Shown in pieces: positions 1 to 12,699 of a stretch of 64,000 bases of DNA. The translations under genes were made by a program, and so were the position numbers. This stretch comes from Lineus longissimus (taxonomy: Eukaryota > Nemertea > Pilidiophora > Heteronemertea > Lineidae): assembly GCF_910592395.1 (NCBI RefSeq), contig NC_088309.1, positions 4,280,501-4,344,500 on the forward strand. The letters run 5' to 3'. The notes under the pieces are model-generated. The model saw only the letters and a program-made list of their open reading frames with translations, was not told the origin of the DNA and ran no database searches. The first letter of the stretch is position 1, and the number at the start of each line of letters is the position of its first letter.

Positions 1-769
1 TCGAGAAATTTTAACTTTTGTTCTGAAGTTAAAAGCATGTTAATAAAATTGTCCATCCATCCTGTTGTAAAAGTGTATTGTATTGTGGCGAGGCTTTTGA
101 TGAACTGACTGATGATACCGACAGCTTGCCAACTGCACCATTGAAGCTACTCAGTATGATCAGTAGTCTACTGATGTAGACTGCAAGAAGTGTTAAAATT
201 TGACTGAAAATCATTTGAAATTCTGGACTCAGTCAGCCTTTGAAACTGTTCCGTTTTCAAGTTTCATTACTGAATACTTTCAATATCATGTTTTTCACAT
301 CAATATCAACCAAAGCACACAAGCTGTGATGATCATGACAAACATTTGAGTTATTTCCTCTCCATCAAATACTTTCTGTTTTGATCATACAAGTACTTGA
401 AACCCTCCATTATCTTATGCAACATACAAACCCATGGTTTTCCGTTGTTCAGGATAGTTACGAAAGTTTTTGTGCGCAATGTGTAGTACTTATTTCAACT
501 GTGTACAATGTTTTTTCATGTTTCATGTTACTGGATCTATCATGATCTCAACCCTCACAGGCCTTATGAATACATTCTTTGATTTATGTTCATGAGCAGT
601 GCACATGTAAAGATGAATATACCAATGTTTATATTGTATATTTGAATATCAAAATGTTCCTGTAAATAAGTAGCTTCACTTAGACGAGTTTAATAAAAAC
701 AACTTGAAAACTGATACAAGGTTTCATGTCAGTTCTGTTCATTGATTGATGATGTACTCAAGTCCTTAG
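1..769 (+). other. Probable 3'UTR of an upstream plus-strand gene, with poly(A) signal at 692
   Basis: No convincing coding frame is seen here. The stretch is AT-rich, and a canonical AATAAA at 692-697 on the plus strand suggests the 3' end of a gene whose coding part lies left of the window. The short frames on both strands lack codon coherence. This is inference from composition and the signal only. Confidence 0.3.
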
Positions 770-1069
770 GTTGAGCCAGAGCCTTTTGTTATTAACACGG
801 TTGCAGGCTGCCCTGAAGTGGGCTCTAGACACCTGGGGCCTGTTGTTGAGGCTGATTCCCCTCATCAAAACATCCCCAGAACACAGAAAGAATCTGTTGA
901 TACAATTGGAGCCAAAACTCAGTTGGCTAGCAGGCACAGGGGTTGCCATCAAAGCTCTTTTGAGTCTTCACCACAGAACCACATCAGAGACAATAGAAAG
1001 ACTGCAAAGAGGAGATTCAATTTTTCAATTTTACCACTTAATATGTACAACATTTACATGTACCGGTAG
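770..1069 (+). CDS. Possible orphan or alternative terminal exon, about 99 codons, unrecognised
   Basis: A frame open from a possible acceptor (CTTAG, ending at 769) runs to a TAG at 1067-1069. Its make-up (VEPEPF, VAGCPEVG, RHRGCHQSSFESS) looks more coding-like than its surroundings. An AATAAA at about 1276 follows and could serve as a poly(A) signal. No domain or family is recognised. The polypyrimidine tract before the acceptor is weak, and another frame over the same bases is also open (771-1208). It may be an alternative last exon of the gene to the left, or nothing. Confidence 0.15.
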   Translation, partial: VEPEPFVINTVAGCPEVGSRHLGPVVEADSPHQNIPRTQKESVDTIGAKTQLASRHRGCHQSSFESSPQNHIRDNRKTAKRRFNFSILPLNMYNIYMYR

Positions 1070-1780
1070 ACAAGAATTACATTTGGAGTCTAAACATGGA
1101 CTAAAGCATCTCAAATTATATATCAACTTGGTAAAAAAGTGGCAGATTTATGGAAATTGTGACTGGCAAATCCTTACTCGGCAAGCTCTAAGGTCTGGCC
1201 TATACTAAATATCCCGAGTGTGACGAAATGGTGGCCTACACTCAGGAACTAAAGTATACCGTACTTGCCTCAAAATAAATAACCATAAAGTTAAGATTTA
1301 TACATTAAAACTGAAAATACAAAAACATCAATGAAAAAAATATATACATACCAATATCCAATATTCGAAATGCATAACATTTCGAGACAATCAAATCAAT
1401 ATGGCTTTTGTACACAATCGTTTACATTTTTCACATTGAAAATGCTGAATAGCTAATCACAGGCTACAACAATGTAGGATGCATTTTGGGGTACATTATC
1501 ATTGCTTATTCGAAGTTTTGAAGACTTCCATTCACCCAAAATGATCTGGCACAGAAAAAAAACATGTTCCGTAGTTGCAGCATATAAGGGAGACTACAGG
1601 CACAAGCCAGGCAGGTCAGATTGGCCGCGTTAATCCAATCTCACAGTACATCGAAACTGTGCAAGAGTCCTGTCATATCGTGGTGGGACTCATCAATTCA
1701 TCACTCCGGTACATCAAAGTTTGTAGCCTCAGCGGTGCTAACACTCAAGACACTGCTAAAACTTTCTTGATACATATTGT
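1070..1780. other. Non-coding stretch, probably 3'UTR of the F-box gene
   Basis: AT-rich sequence directly downstream of the FBXO21-like stop codon (minus strand). No domain, RNA gene or clear minus-strand AATAAA was found. Confidence 0.3.
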
Positions 1781-4700
1781 TCATGAGCCATCCCCAGCCC
1801 CGATGTACCCTGGATACCGTTCCTCAGCATTTTTTAATGTTATTGCATAATCGTCTGGATACTCCTGCATCTTCTCATCATTCGGTCTATAGTGTGTCCC
1901 CATAAATTCACAGAAATACTTCCCAATTTCAGGATGAGGAGAGTCACTTGGCTCCGGTGCGTATTCGAGATTTTCTGAAAAAGAGAAAGTTCTCTTATCC
2001 TAACTGGCGATATTTACATTTCAGATTTCAGATTCAAGGTCTCAGCGGCCAAATGGCTGATCAAATCCAGAATAGTCAAACTGGTCTCTGAGCATCAGAC
2101 TTGTGATTGGAAGGTTCTGGGTTGGAGGCTGTACTGTATAAATGCCAATCCACAAAAACAGATTGAGCAAAGAAACACCAAGCTGAAATGTCATGGGACC
2201 AGAATAATCACCCACCTTGAGCAGCATATCTTGTTGAGCAGTCCTCAGCCAAAACATTGTAGAACGGCTGGTGGTGTTTCTTGGGCAAGTTATTAACCCC
2301 CATTTGAAGGATCCATTCCTGACTGGCCTTGCAAGTCTCGTCCCAACCAGAGATCACACATTTATAATGATATCTGAGAAGAAAAGGAGATGGATTAGAA
2401 CTGTGACATTTTCACCTGTCAAGGAGATGGAGAGTTAGAACCAATTCTAAAACACCTTGGTTACTAAGACTTCAGTGAGACAACCATAACTTCTTGTATT
2501 GGTTTAAAATCTTTCCATCACAGCATCAATTCCTTGAACTAAAAGTTATATGATAGATACGCTGAAATGCTACACCCATTCTATTAACCTCTTCAGGCAA
2601 TTTCTTAAAACATACACTTGACAACAAAATGCTGTCAGAGTATAATGAGTTGAATATTTTTAGTGACAAACCTTCTGTGTTTCAGGATCATACCAACAGA
2701 ATATTCAACTTTAGATCTGCCAGCAGTTCGATGATTAGGTACGATAGGTTCAGGTCTGACCCCTTCTTGCCGCAGTGTTTCCAGACGTGTCTGTGCCCGC
2801 TCTGATAGACTGGCAATGATGCCAAATCTCACTGGGTCTTGGCCTTCAATATGCTGGAACATGTCGCCAACCTAAATTAAAATAGAATTGAAAAGAATTA
2901 GAGTTTTTATATACATGCAGAACTTTGTGACCAATTTCAGATGAAATTAATCATTAAAGAGGATCACCGCTCAATTACAGCAAAGACAGAGGGCATAAGT
3001 AAAATGGTTAGAACCTTCTTGATGGACAGAGGAGGCTTGGATCACCATAGTATCACTGACATACATGTTATGTAAAAGAAAGTTTTGACTGTTGATTGAT
3101 CGTGGGGCCAATATTCATTCTATAAGAGTTCATCGTTATCCTACAAAAATGTACAATCACACTCGTTTACTGTGTTAGTATACAAATTGAGCCAAATCCT
3201 CTTATAATTCTCACCTCTGTCAGGTTAATATCAAGGTAGAGATAGAGCCTGGCTAACAAGAGCCAGTGCTCTATGTCGCCAGGTTTGATGGCAAGGAACA
3301 ACTCGATGGTGCTCCGGAGAGCGGCTAGTTCACTTCCGATTTGAGAGTGGTGGCGACCAATATTCACGAGATTCCGGGCCATTCTTTCGAATACCTGAAA
3401 TACAATCAGGAGAGTGACAGATGAGCGTTTTCCTAAAAGGTAACACAAGATTTACCTTTTGTTTTAGTAGCTACAGTTCTTGTCGTTGTTTATATATCTG
3501 ACAGTTCAACTGATTAAGGCACAGATAAAGGAGAAGATTGAAGAAAGGGCATCCTTTTTTGGTCGAGGAGCCATCACGATAATACTCCTGTATGAAAGAC
3601 CACCAGATGACCAGAGTCAGAAGGTACTATAAGGGTCCAGCTTTGAACAATATATGTCTATTTGTGCCTCACACCTTCACCGACGAACTACTGGCTGAGG
3701 GAAAATATCATGACTTTTCCTTACCTGTGCTGGTTTAATTGGCTCATAGACACCATCAGACAAGTAAACCTGAGATATCAAAGAGCCAACAAGTATGTTT
3801 TTACACATATCTCTGTTGAGGAACTTTCCCCCGCCATACACATCAATGAATGTATATTGCTGTTCTGGTTCAAGCCTTAAAAGATAGAGGGATCACAAAG
3901 TGTGAGTATAACCTTACATAAAAACTCATGATCTTATACTTATCACGCTCACCAGCCACAACTTTCTTAGATCTTCCTACAATGTAACTTTGCAGTAAAA
4001 AGTGAAAGCACATCCAGCTTGTGATTGTAGGGTCTCGAGGCCAAGGCCCAGCCACTGCCACTCTGAATAATCTCAACTGGCCAGATAAAGTGCCACACAA
4101 GAAGTTACATTTTATGTCAGACTCTTTTTTTTACTGAAACAAGTGGAACAGTACTTACTCTGGATGCTCTCTCCACCTCAGCAGAAAATGACTAGGAAAA
4201 CTGACTAGTTGGCAGACGACACCAAGTCTCCTTGTGACGCAGGAGTACAAAACACACATGGTAATCGGGATGCCACGTTTTCGGAAGAGAACCTGTCGAT
4301 TTAGAAAGTAAATAATAGTGACATGCTTTGAATCTTAAAAGTAACAAGTGATGAAATATGTAAGGCATTAGCCATTAACATTTTGGGAGTATTTGTGATA
4401 TTAGCTTGCCCCCATTTGAAAATTAGCAAATTTGCTATAAACTTTTAGCTTTATGAACATTTCATTGTTTACAGTACCCAAGAGAGAACGCCAAGGCAGA
4501 ACTGAGTTCTGAATGAATGGGATGAGATTTTGTCTCACCTCATGTATGAAAGAGTTCCTTTCATCATAATACTGTTCCTCATCATCTGAGTTGTCACACG
4601 CAGTAAAGCCCATATCTTTGAAAAGGACATGGTTGGTAGCATCTAAAATATTCCTGCACTGAAGACTCGTCCACAAAGATTCTGTTAGTCCTAAAAGAAT

Positions 4701-6596
4701 AAGAAAATGTTCAATTGTAATTGCCTTGTCTGATACTTCAATCCGTGATACCAGCAGGGGAGCTTGCATAAATTATGAATTCCACGTTTCAATGTACAAT
4801 GATTATTATGATTATTATTATCAAAAGTAACTTAATGACGATCAAAACTGTCAGTTCACCTTCAAATTTGTGCTGCAGAGTCAGAATCACTGATTTTAGC
4901 AAAAAGCTATTCATACTCACCATTTGTATTCTGATCAATTCCATTCACCAGTGGATGATGGGGGTGTTTCTCAAACACCACCTGTCTCACCCTGTCCGAG
5001 ATGGCATCTATTTGAGACACAATGTCCTCCAACACTATGTCAGCAGTTGGCTGGCACCACTGAGCAATCAAAACAGCCCCTGCAAATAACAACAGAGCAA
5101 TTAAGTGCTTTGTGCTTTACTCATTTAAAAGGGTTCACTACACCTTTCTTGTTCATTGAGAGAGTGCCTCTTACAAGAGCCAGCTTTTACCTTGTGATGC
5201 TCTGTGTGGGAAACCTTCCACAAATTTTTTGTACCGGTAGGTTTATAACTGATGTAAATACATGCATTGAAAAACTAATCTATATGCAGAATTTTTATGG
5301 TGGTAAAATCTGAAATGATTGAGAGATGAATCAAGGGCAGCAAAAATAAACGGTTTTACTGGATTTCAAGTATTTCAAGCAGAAATGTTACTGTTAGTAG
5401 TATACTGTATGCAGATTCTGTTGCTACCTTTTTCGAGAGTTTGCTCGTGAATTGGCAAGGCCAGAAAAGTCTTCCATTCATTCTTCAGGTGTAAAGGTTG
5501 GAAAAATCGAATGGCTTTCTTTGCATAGTATTTGACGGTGAGATCCTTGTGCCTGGAATGTCAAAAACAATGATCAACTCAAAATTCAGGTCAGAATAGG
5601 CCGAGTATGTCCCATTAAGATAGTTCTACTTCTACCAATGGTCACTTCAGCTTTAAGCGAAGTCCCTGACAAGGGGAAGTTTCTGAAAAGCCAGTTAACC
5701 CTTCGAGTTTTAGCTAGACAACCCTGAAACGTAAACCTTGTTACTTGAAAACCTAAATGTTTTTAGAGCCGATATCCTTCCACTTACTTCTCGTTGGCAT
5801 TGATAATACATATCAATTCATCAATGATAAAGGATAGGCCATATTCACAATCTTCAACCATCTTCATGTAGTCTCCAAATCCTTCATTTGATATTTCAAG
5901 CTTCTTATAGAACTTTTGCGAAAGTCTTTCTGTCTGTTTCCACACTTCCTTCGTACATTCATGGCGTTGCTGGTTCTGTTTCCTCCAGCCGATGGCTTTA
6001 TCATGCTTTGGAAACTGCCTATAGAGTCGAGGGTATCTGAAAATATAATGATAACAACTGCAAACACATTTATTTTGTGGCCAGGTGTTTGCCAAACTAT
6101 CCCTTTTAGATTTTGCTTCGATTCATTACCAGAATCTCATTGATGGCCAATCGACAATGGATCATCTTGTGATGTAATCACGAGACGAGTCGGTAAGCAA
6201 GCGGCAGTGTTAGACACTGGCACACTGATGGTCAGAAGATAGGAGACAAGTCAGTCTTCTCATTATGCATGCGTGAATCTGCAGCCAATGAATGCATTCT
6301 GACAGAATGAGAATGGCAGAGATTACTTGAGCATGCCAAAACTTTTGAGAAGATCAAGTGACAAGTCAAGTTCAGTGACTGACAGTCAAGTGAGAATTTA
6401 TGAAGCACCTCTGCAAAAGTTTTTGCCTCCAGACTTCGTTACTGTTGGCAGCATGGCTAAGTTGGGAGCAGGAATTTGAAACTCTGCATATATCCTTGCA
6501 GTCCAATGAATCCGAAGTGAATATCAGCTCCAGTATTTCGTGTGGGAGGCACAAAATGCCTGGAGTTTTATGGTTTACTTGTTCGGCATCCTCCAT
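1781..6596 (-). CDS. FBXO21: F-box only protein 21 (FBXO21) orthologue, 11 coding exons, about 629 aa
   Basis: Substrate-recognition subunit of an SCF (SKP1-CUL1-F-box) ubiquitin ligase. Exons on the minus strand: 6596-6409, 6036-5788, 5552-5428, 5079-4921, 4690-4539, 4292-4159, 3875-3725, 3394-3215, 2871-2672, 2373-2216 and 1974-1781. All junctions keep phase, and the 629-aa product matches human FBXO21 (about 628 aa). The F-box is near residues 14-60 (LPHEILELIF, DICRVSNSCSQL, VWRQKLLQR). A SirB1/transglutaminase-like domain covers about 240-400 (RKRGIPITMCVLYSCVTRRL, FPSHFLLRWREHPE). The C-terminal YccV/HspQ-like domain is at about 500-610 (YSVGMILKHRRYHYKCVISG, HHQPFYNVLAED, ENLEYAPEP). 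Most introns are GT-AG; the acceptor of exon 7 reads AAG. The ATG at 6596 gives MEDAEQ; the frame stays open further upstream, so a longer N-terminus is possible. The gene is head-to-head with the HYKK-like gene. Confidence 0.95.
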
Positions 6597-8158
6597 GTTT
6601 ACAAACGAACGGCCTCCAGGCCGACGTGAAATATGGTCTGTAGAAAAAAAACATAATTGGTATTTGTGATAAAATCTGAGAAGTCTTACATTTTGAGGCA
6701 CACATAAAAATATTTATGAAATAACATAGCATACCGGTACAGATAACACTCATATTTACATTGTTTTAGCGAAAGTTCCAAGAAATTACTTTGGCCGTGG
6801 ATGGGCCAGTATTGCCGCAGCCGACTCTATCAGGAAGTGGCAATCGGGGGAAATTGAATTGTATTCGGACGGGAGAAAAACCATTTACACGTGACGGCCG
6901 GACGGCCGGCCTCGGGGGTGCCCTCTGGGGTACTGTTCTCGACATCCTCGAGATAATTTAATGTATTGTTGTTCGGGAGTAATTGGGAGGGGCGAATAAG
7001 CCAGGGCCGTGGGGTGCATGGGGCAATACGCCAACGAAAGCCCAACCCTACTAAAAAAGCCTTGTCTTAGGCCTTGTGTAAGGTAGGGTAATGAGGGAGT
7101 ATTTTTGCCCGGGCCAAATTACCGAGAGAATCATGCACCAGAGACTGTAGCGACCATCTAGTGAGAGGCCGGAGATAGTCACTAAATATATAACTAAGTC
7201 TCGTTCATGTTATAGACCACCTCCCTCCACCCCGTGTAAAGGGGTGGAGCTAACCTTTTGGTCCGGCCGGGAGGGGGGGGGGCATAATACTCTCAGCGAT
7301 ATCCTAATTTGGTCTCTGTTATGGTGGATAAACGAGGGCGGTCCACAGCATCCGGAGTTTACGCGACAATAGGCCTACCCGGCCTACATTCACTCGCATC
7401 AAGATTAAAGCACCACACGACTATCCATCCATGACTTGGACAATGACCATTTTTCCTACAAGATTCAAGCACCACGACAAGCCTGCAGCACCCACGCCGA
7501 TTTGTACTAGGCCTTTGCATTCACAATCTATCATAAGGTCATCACCACATTGCATGAAAACCTGGACTATGTAAGCTTCACGTACTAAAAATGACCTCGA
7601 CGAAAGTTTTACAACCCTGGCGGTGTGCATGCTCGCGAACCCCGGACGGAGTCGACAAGCCGTCGCTAACACAATTTCCCTGTCATCTACCATACCTGCT
7701 GTGGCGGTTTTACGCGTCAGGTAAGCATAATTGTAGTATTTCTTGTCTTGATTTGTCTACCTCATTGACACCAAAATGAAGTGTGTCATCCCGGTGAACC
7801 TTTCTCCCTTGCTGATCCACCGTCGTTGTGCGTATATCCATCCTTTAGGACTGATAGTCACCGCCGATAAGTTGGCATGCTTTCTCCAGCTGGTCACCAT
7901 AAACTATTCTACTATATTTCATGTATAGTATATAATGTGGGAGTAATGGGGTTATATAGGCCTACGCAGACAAGGCAAAAAAAATATCTTGCAAAAGTCA
8001 TAAATTAAATGTGCTTAGGCCTGCATGTAATTATTTGGCCTGCATTTGTTGCAGAGAATGTAGTATCCAAGTATATATACATATAAAAGCTCGTCTTATA
8101 TATACTTGGTATAGACGACTCATCACATTCACGACCACTAACTGGAGACGGCTCAGCA
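6597..8158. other. Divergent intergenic region between the FBXO21-like and HYKK-like genes
   Basis: This 1.56 kb separates two divergent start codons and presumably holds both promoters and 5'UTRs. The part from about 6890 to 7300 is richer in CpG and GC than the rest of the window, with GGCCGGCC-type words near 6900 and a G-run at about 7270. Positions 7814-7885 match a second site at 54124-54205 (see the repeat entry). No coding exon was recognised. Confidence 0.4.
7814..7885 (+). repeat. Dispersed repeat, copy 1 (copy 2 at 54124-54205)
   Basis: Positions 7814-7844 (starting GATCCACCGTCGTTGTGCG) are identical over about 31 bases to 54124-54154. After a variable spacer both copies share a second block, TCACCGCCGATA-GT-GGCATG. 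This two-block match marks an unclassified interspersed repeat. The second copy carries a G-run in the spacer. Confidence 0.6.
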
Positions 8159-10697
8159 ATGATATCACCGTTGACCAAGGACAACTCGGCAATTCGACCG
8201 CCGATGACTGGGCAAGAGATAAGAAAGCTTGTGAAAAGTCTGTATGGTATGCACGTGGCCAACACGAAGAGGTTAGGAGGGTTTGATGATTCGAATTGGT
8301 ACATCATGGTAGATTCGACAGAGACGTCACAACCTGCTCCATCCGAGGACAACGAATTCATGTTCAAAGTTGTAAGTGGGAGAGATTCGACACAATCGGC
8401 TCTGGCACTTTTTGGTGAGTTTTATCCTGCTCCAAAAATCTAGGGATAATCGTCAAAACGGCTCGAATGAAAAAATTATTTTTTATATCATTTGCATATC
8501 TCTATTTAAACCTAGAAATTGTGTTGGGTCCTATAATTAGATTTATGTAAAAACAACGTTTGAAGAAATCGACCCTGGCCAGCGCGGCAGTCCCCATTCA
8601 TGTAGTTTTTGCACAGAGACCTAAAAGTAGACGTGGATATATTTATTTCCGAAAAAGCCCAGGCCTTTGGATTGCCTGCATGCCTGATCAACCGAGAACG
8701 AAAACTTAATACGTTCATCCAACAAGTTTATCACATTTTAGGTGCCCAGATCCATATCATGCAGTACCTTCATAGAAAGAAGATAGTAAATGTACCTCTC
8801 CCAATCCCGACAAGCTCGGGGAAACTCATCGATATGGTCAACATCTCATTTGAGGACGAACACGGTAAGAAAGCCGTTCCCTTCAAGTTCACCTGTCTGT
8901 TCCCATATAAAGTCCACCTGTCTGTTCCCAAACAAAGTCCACTTTTAAAAGGCAAGGTTGGCAGAGGCCACTGGCCAGATACTGTTATAAGCAGTCGCCG
9001 ATGAGCGTTTTTACTATCTCCAAATACATTCATGACGGCATCATTCACGCTTGTCGGAGAATAGACGACCCGCCCCACAAAGCTAATTTCGTCAGCCTCG
9101 GCGGACTATGGAGGAGAACATTTCACGACCAAGTCAAACGAGACCCCCTAACGTGTGTTTATTAGTCACATCGAGACCGCCATGCTCTTATAGTTTCTCC
9201 CCCCCCCCCCCTCATAATTTCGTGGGACGTTGTCACCTAAGGGAAATTAGAGTATGAAATGCACAAAACCTTTCCGGATGACCTGTCTTCCCCGACGTTC
9301 GATCGGGGAGTCTGTGTTTAATCGGTCTCAACTCACTTCACTATCGTTCGATTATAGGTGAACTTTACGAGGCAAACAACATTATCCGTCTGCAGACATT
9401 TCTCCCGGGCGTGGTCTATGAGGACGCGCTTACAGTGAAGGCAAGTGTCCTCGGAAATATTGGAGAGACGTGCGCTTACTTACATGATAGCTTAAAGGTA
9501 AGTGATAATTTTTACGAAAGTGAATATTCGTACCCAGCTTGCCGTCGTCTTCATCTGTTTGCGCACACAGTTAAATCTTAAAACAATTCTCGACAAAGAA
9601 ACCCGGCCTTAGGCCTGTAAAACTCTGTTCATGTTGTCTCCAATTATTTATGCGCGTTTTTCACCGTCTGGAAAGGATCCCCCGAACACTTAATCACACC
9701 AGATTTGACTACCGCCCATGCCTGGGACTCTGACGGCGCTCTCTCGCTATCATGTAATGAACTCGTCGGAGACAATCAATTGGCCACTTACTCAAAATCA
9801 TCACACTTTTAAAGGAATTTTCATGTCATGTTAATACGTCTTTGTAGAGCTACACTAAAGAAATTGACGCCTTGAGAGACCATATCCCTGCCTGGGACCT
9901 GAGAAATGTACCTGCAACCAGGTCCTGGCTCTCACTCATTCCGGACCTGAAGTGGAGACGTTTCGCCGAAGATGTCATCCAGAAATTTGAAGAAAATGTC
10001 CTTCGTCATCTGGACAAACTAACCATTGGTGAGAATCAGCAATGCAATCGATGCGTTAAAATGTTGTTTGCCGAGAGGAAGAAGCCTTCCCCAGTGGATG
10101 GGTACGTTCTCATAGATCAGAAGCACTGGTCATAACTTGGATATTAATCGTGAGAACCGGCAAAATCGCGACAGGATATCTATACCAGAGTGTGCGACAT
10201 CTAATGGCAAGCTTGCTTTTCTTTCAGGTGTGGTCCATGGGGACCTCAACAATGAAAACATCATACTTAAAAAGGTCGAATCGGGCCGAGAGGAAGAGGA
10301 CCCTGAATACGAATTTAACGGTGTGATCGACTTTGCGGACGCCTGCTTGTCTTACCACATCTTTGACCTTGCTATCTGCCTCACATACTTCTCAATGGAC
10401 AGCAAGCAACACCACCCCCTGATTGCTGCGGGATATGTCTTCAATGGATACGAGAAGATGCGGACATTGAGGGACTTCGAGCTTCAGCTTCTCTCTCTGT
10501 GTGTGGTCGGAAGATTGGTCCAGTCGAATCTGTATGCTTACGACCAGAGAGCGAACGCTTCGGACGAACGCAAAAATTATGAAGAATTGATACAGGGGAA
10601 ATGGAGTCTGGCAAAACTCTGGTGGGATACGCCAGTAGATGAACTGTTTCGCCTATGGGGTAGGGAAGGGTTAGCTTCCACGGGCAACACGTCATAA
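8159..10697 (+). CDS. HYKK: Hydroxylysine kinase (HYKK/AGPHD1) orthologue, 5 coding exons, about 389 aa
   Basis: Aminoglycoside phosphotransferase-like kinase. The mammalian orthologue phosphorylates 5-hydroxy-L-lysine with GTP in lysine and collagen breakdown. Exons: 8159-8414, 8742-8864, 9358-9497, 9848-10028 and 10228-10697, all in phase with GT-AG borders. The product is about 389 aa against about 373 in human. The APH/choline-kinase catalytic motif is VVHGDLNNENIIL (H237, D239, N244), followed by the metal-binding VIDFAD (D268). Other family-like blocks are MQYLHRKKIVNVPLP, IIRLQTFLPG and IPAWDLRNVP. The ATG at 8159 is the first in a frame that stays open a little upstream, so the exact start is less sure. 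A plus-strand AATAAA lies at 10887-10892. Confidence 0.92.
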
Positions 10698-10886
10698 CCA
10701 TATTCTAAACGGCCAATTGTGAAACCTACATATTTATGACAACGCAACGGACGGGATCGAGAGCCAGTTTGACAGAAGTTGCTCAATATTGTAGGGTCGA
10801 ATGAGAGCTTTCCTAACTCTGTTTCAAACAAAGCCTGCTTTTGCAAGTACAAAGGGAATAACATAAGAATATATTGTACAACTGCA

Positions 10887-10892
10887 AATAAA
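10887..10892 (+). terminator. Poly(A) signal of the HYKK-like gene
   Basis: Canonical AATAAA 190 bases after the HYKK-like stop codon on the same strand. Confidence 0.5.
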
Positions 10893-12053
10893 TCCCACAA
10901 GCCTTGATTCCACAGATTCAGAGTAATGCAAATTTCATCATTTATTGATGGTTCGGGAGAGGTCAGGGAAACCAAAACCTTGCTGCTGTTGCAATATGTG
11001 CAATATATTAATAGCCTATGTCACACATCACCATGCAAACGTCGATATAATTATATAGTCCTATATCTTCCTGATTCTATTGGCATCTGTTGCCATCAGT
11101 ATCAATGGCCAACCCATCTGTTCCAACTGGTTTTTCTACTCTATTGAGGGCCTATGAGAGCATCATTTCAACTGCTCAGTTTAGTGACTCAACCACTCTC
11201 TTGATTACATTAGGCCACCACTCGGGGCCCAATGGTATTTGGCTAACTGCTTAGTGGTGTGGGCAGGACACCCGAGTGGGGAGGTCAGAATCCCAATACA
11301 GATGTCAGTCTTCCAAAGTGGTCAATCGCAAAACTTCTACGCAAGGTCCTTCAGACACAGCTACTGTAAAATCGATCAGGAGCAGTCGTCACTTTCTGTT
11401 ACATGAAAAGTGATAACACTACTATCATGAAAGTTGTACATGGGACATTCTGCCTCCTTGAAATTTGAGATGTCGCTCGGACCAACTTGAACGTCTGAAG
11501 ACATATCATTGCCAAGTCATCAGGACATCATGCATAGCCTTAGCAAAAATTTCACTGGAAATATTTAAACGTCAGGATGAAAAATTGAGATAATATGCAC
11601 AACGTGCCGATAGTATGTTTCTGACGTTACAATATTGGTGTGATAACTAGATTCCAACAAAATTAAAACTAAGCGTTTATTGCAAAAGAAATTTATTGAT
11701 AATTTGGTCATAAGAGGATATCATATATGGTGTTACTTTTTATTACCAATGTTTTTTTACAAGAATGTTATGCTCTGTACATCATGAACAGATCAGACAG
11801 CTTTATCCCGCTCAACAAGTTAACCCACTCCTCTAAGGAAGAAATATACATATCTATATACAACATACAATAAGAGCCATCATAAAATAACAAAATAATC
11901 AGAACACAATGGAGTAATCATCTGGCCTCGGCATGTAAAGTGTCTTTGATACGAACACATGAATATCTAATTCTGATCCTGTACAGCCAATGTGTAAACC
12001 CTTTGATCAACACGGAGGTTTACTTTAGTTATTTCAGGTTATACAGTAGCAGA

Positions 12054-12174
12054 AGGTTTTCGCAAAGCCCCCCGAAACGTCCACGTGAATGCCTATCCTA
12101 TTGTTCGTCTTCGTGATCAGGAGGTCAAACAATGGAATAGGCGTTATCGTTAGCGTTTCAGGGGAAAACTCCCT
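12054..12174. mobile_element. Palindromic MITE, family TTTTCGCAAA, copy 1
   Basis: About 120 bp with inverted ends: GGTTTTCGCAAAGCCCC on the left and GGGGAAAACTCCCT on the right. The interior is shared with 51970-52097 and 55712-55821. The central block is reversed relative to the copy at 51970. No coding capacity. Confidence 0.65.
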
Positions 12175-12545
12175 AGTATCTCGCTCGAGACACCTTTGGG
12201 ACTGATAAATGCTGTTCTTTTAACAGAGAGGTCTTAAATGAAATTGACCAAGATGGGTGTACTCTACTGCAGATAATTTTAGGGTTATTTCCATGAGACA
12301 TGTCCGGCAAGTTGCATCACTTCTTGAATTCTTTGGCCAACATAGCCATAGGTGTCTACATGCTACAGAGTAAGACTAGAACGAAACACACCTGAGTCTG
12401 TTTATCTTTAGACGATCTGTCTCAACAAATAAATATGGTTAAGTATCAAGACGTAAACGAAGCACATACAGAAGCCAGAAAATTATCCATAACGTATCAA
12501 ATCGTCCCTTATAATAAAGCGCCCTGCAAACGAGTGATTTTAATT

Positions 12546-12699
12546 CGCTGCAACCATGATCACATGTGACAAAAATTCTTGTTTGCAGCAGCCATCGCAG
12601 GTGCCTGTGATAACAACTGGTAGACTACCAGTTCTACCCCTGCAGATGAGAGGTCTTTTTGTCACACATAGCAGCGATTACCATCACAGGTTGCAGCGG
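12546..12699. mobile_element. Short inverted-repeat element, CGCTGCAA ends, copy 1
   Basis: The ends are imperfect inverted repeats: CGCTGCAACCATGATCACA on the left, and the complement of TGTCACACATAGCAGCGATT plus CACAGGTTGCAGCG on the right. Related sequence occurs at about 52100-52323. Non-autonomous; the superfamily is not determined. Confidence 0.5.

Noticed and set aside
6830-7045. 71-codon minus frame in the GC-rich promoter region
   Set aside because: It reflects local base composition and has no recognised domain or codon pattern.
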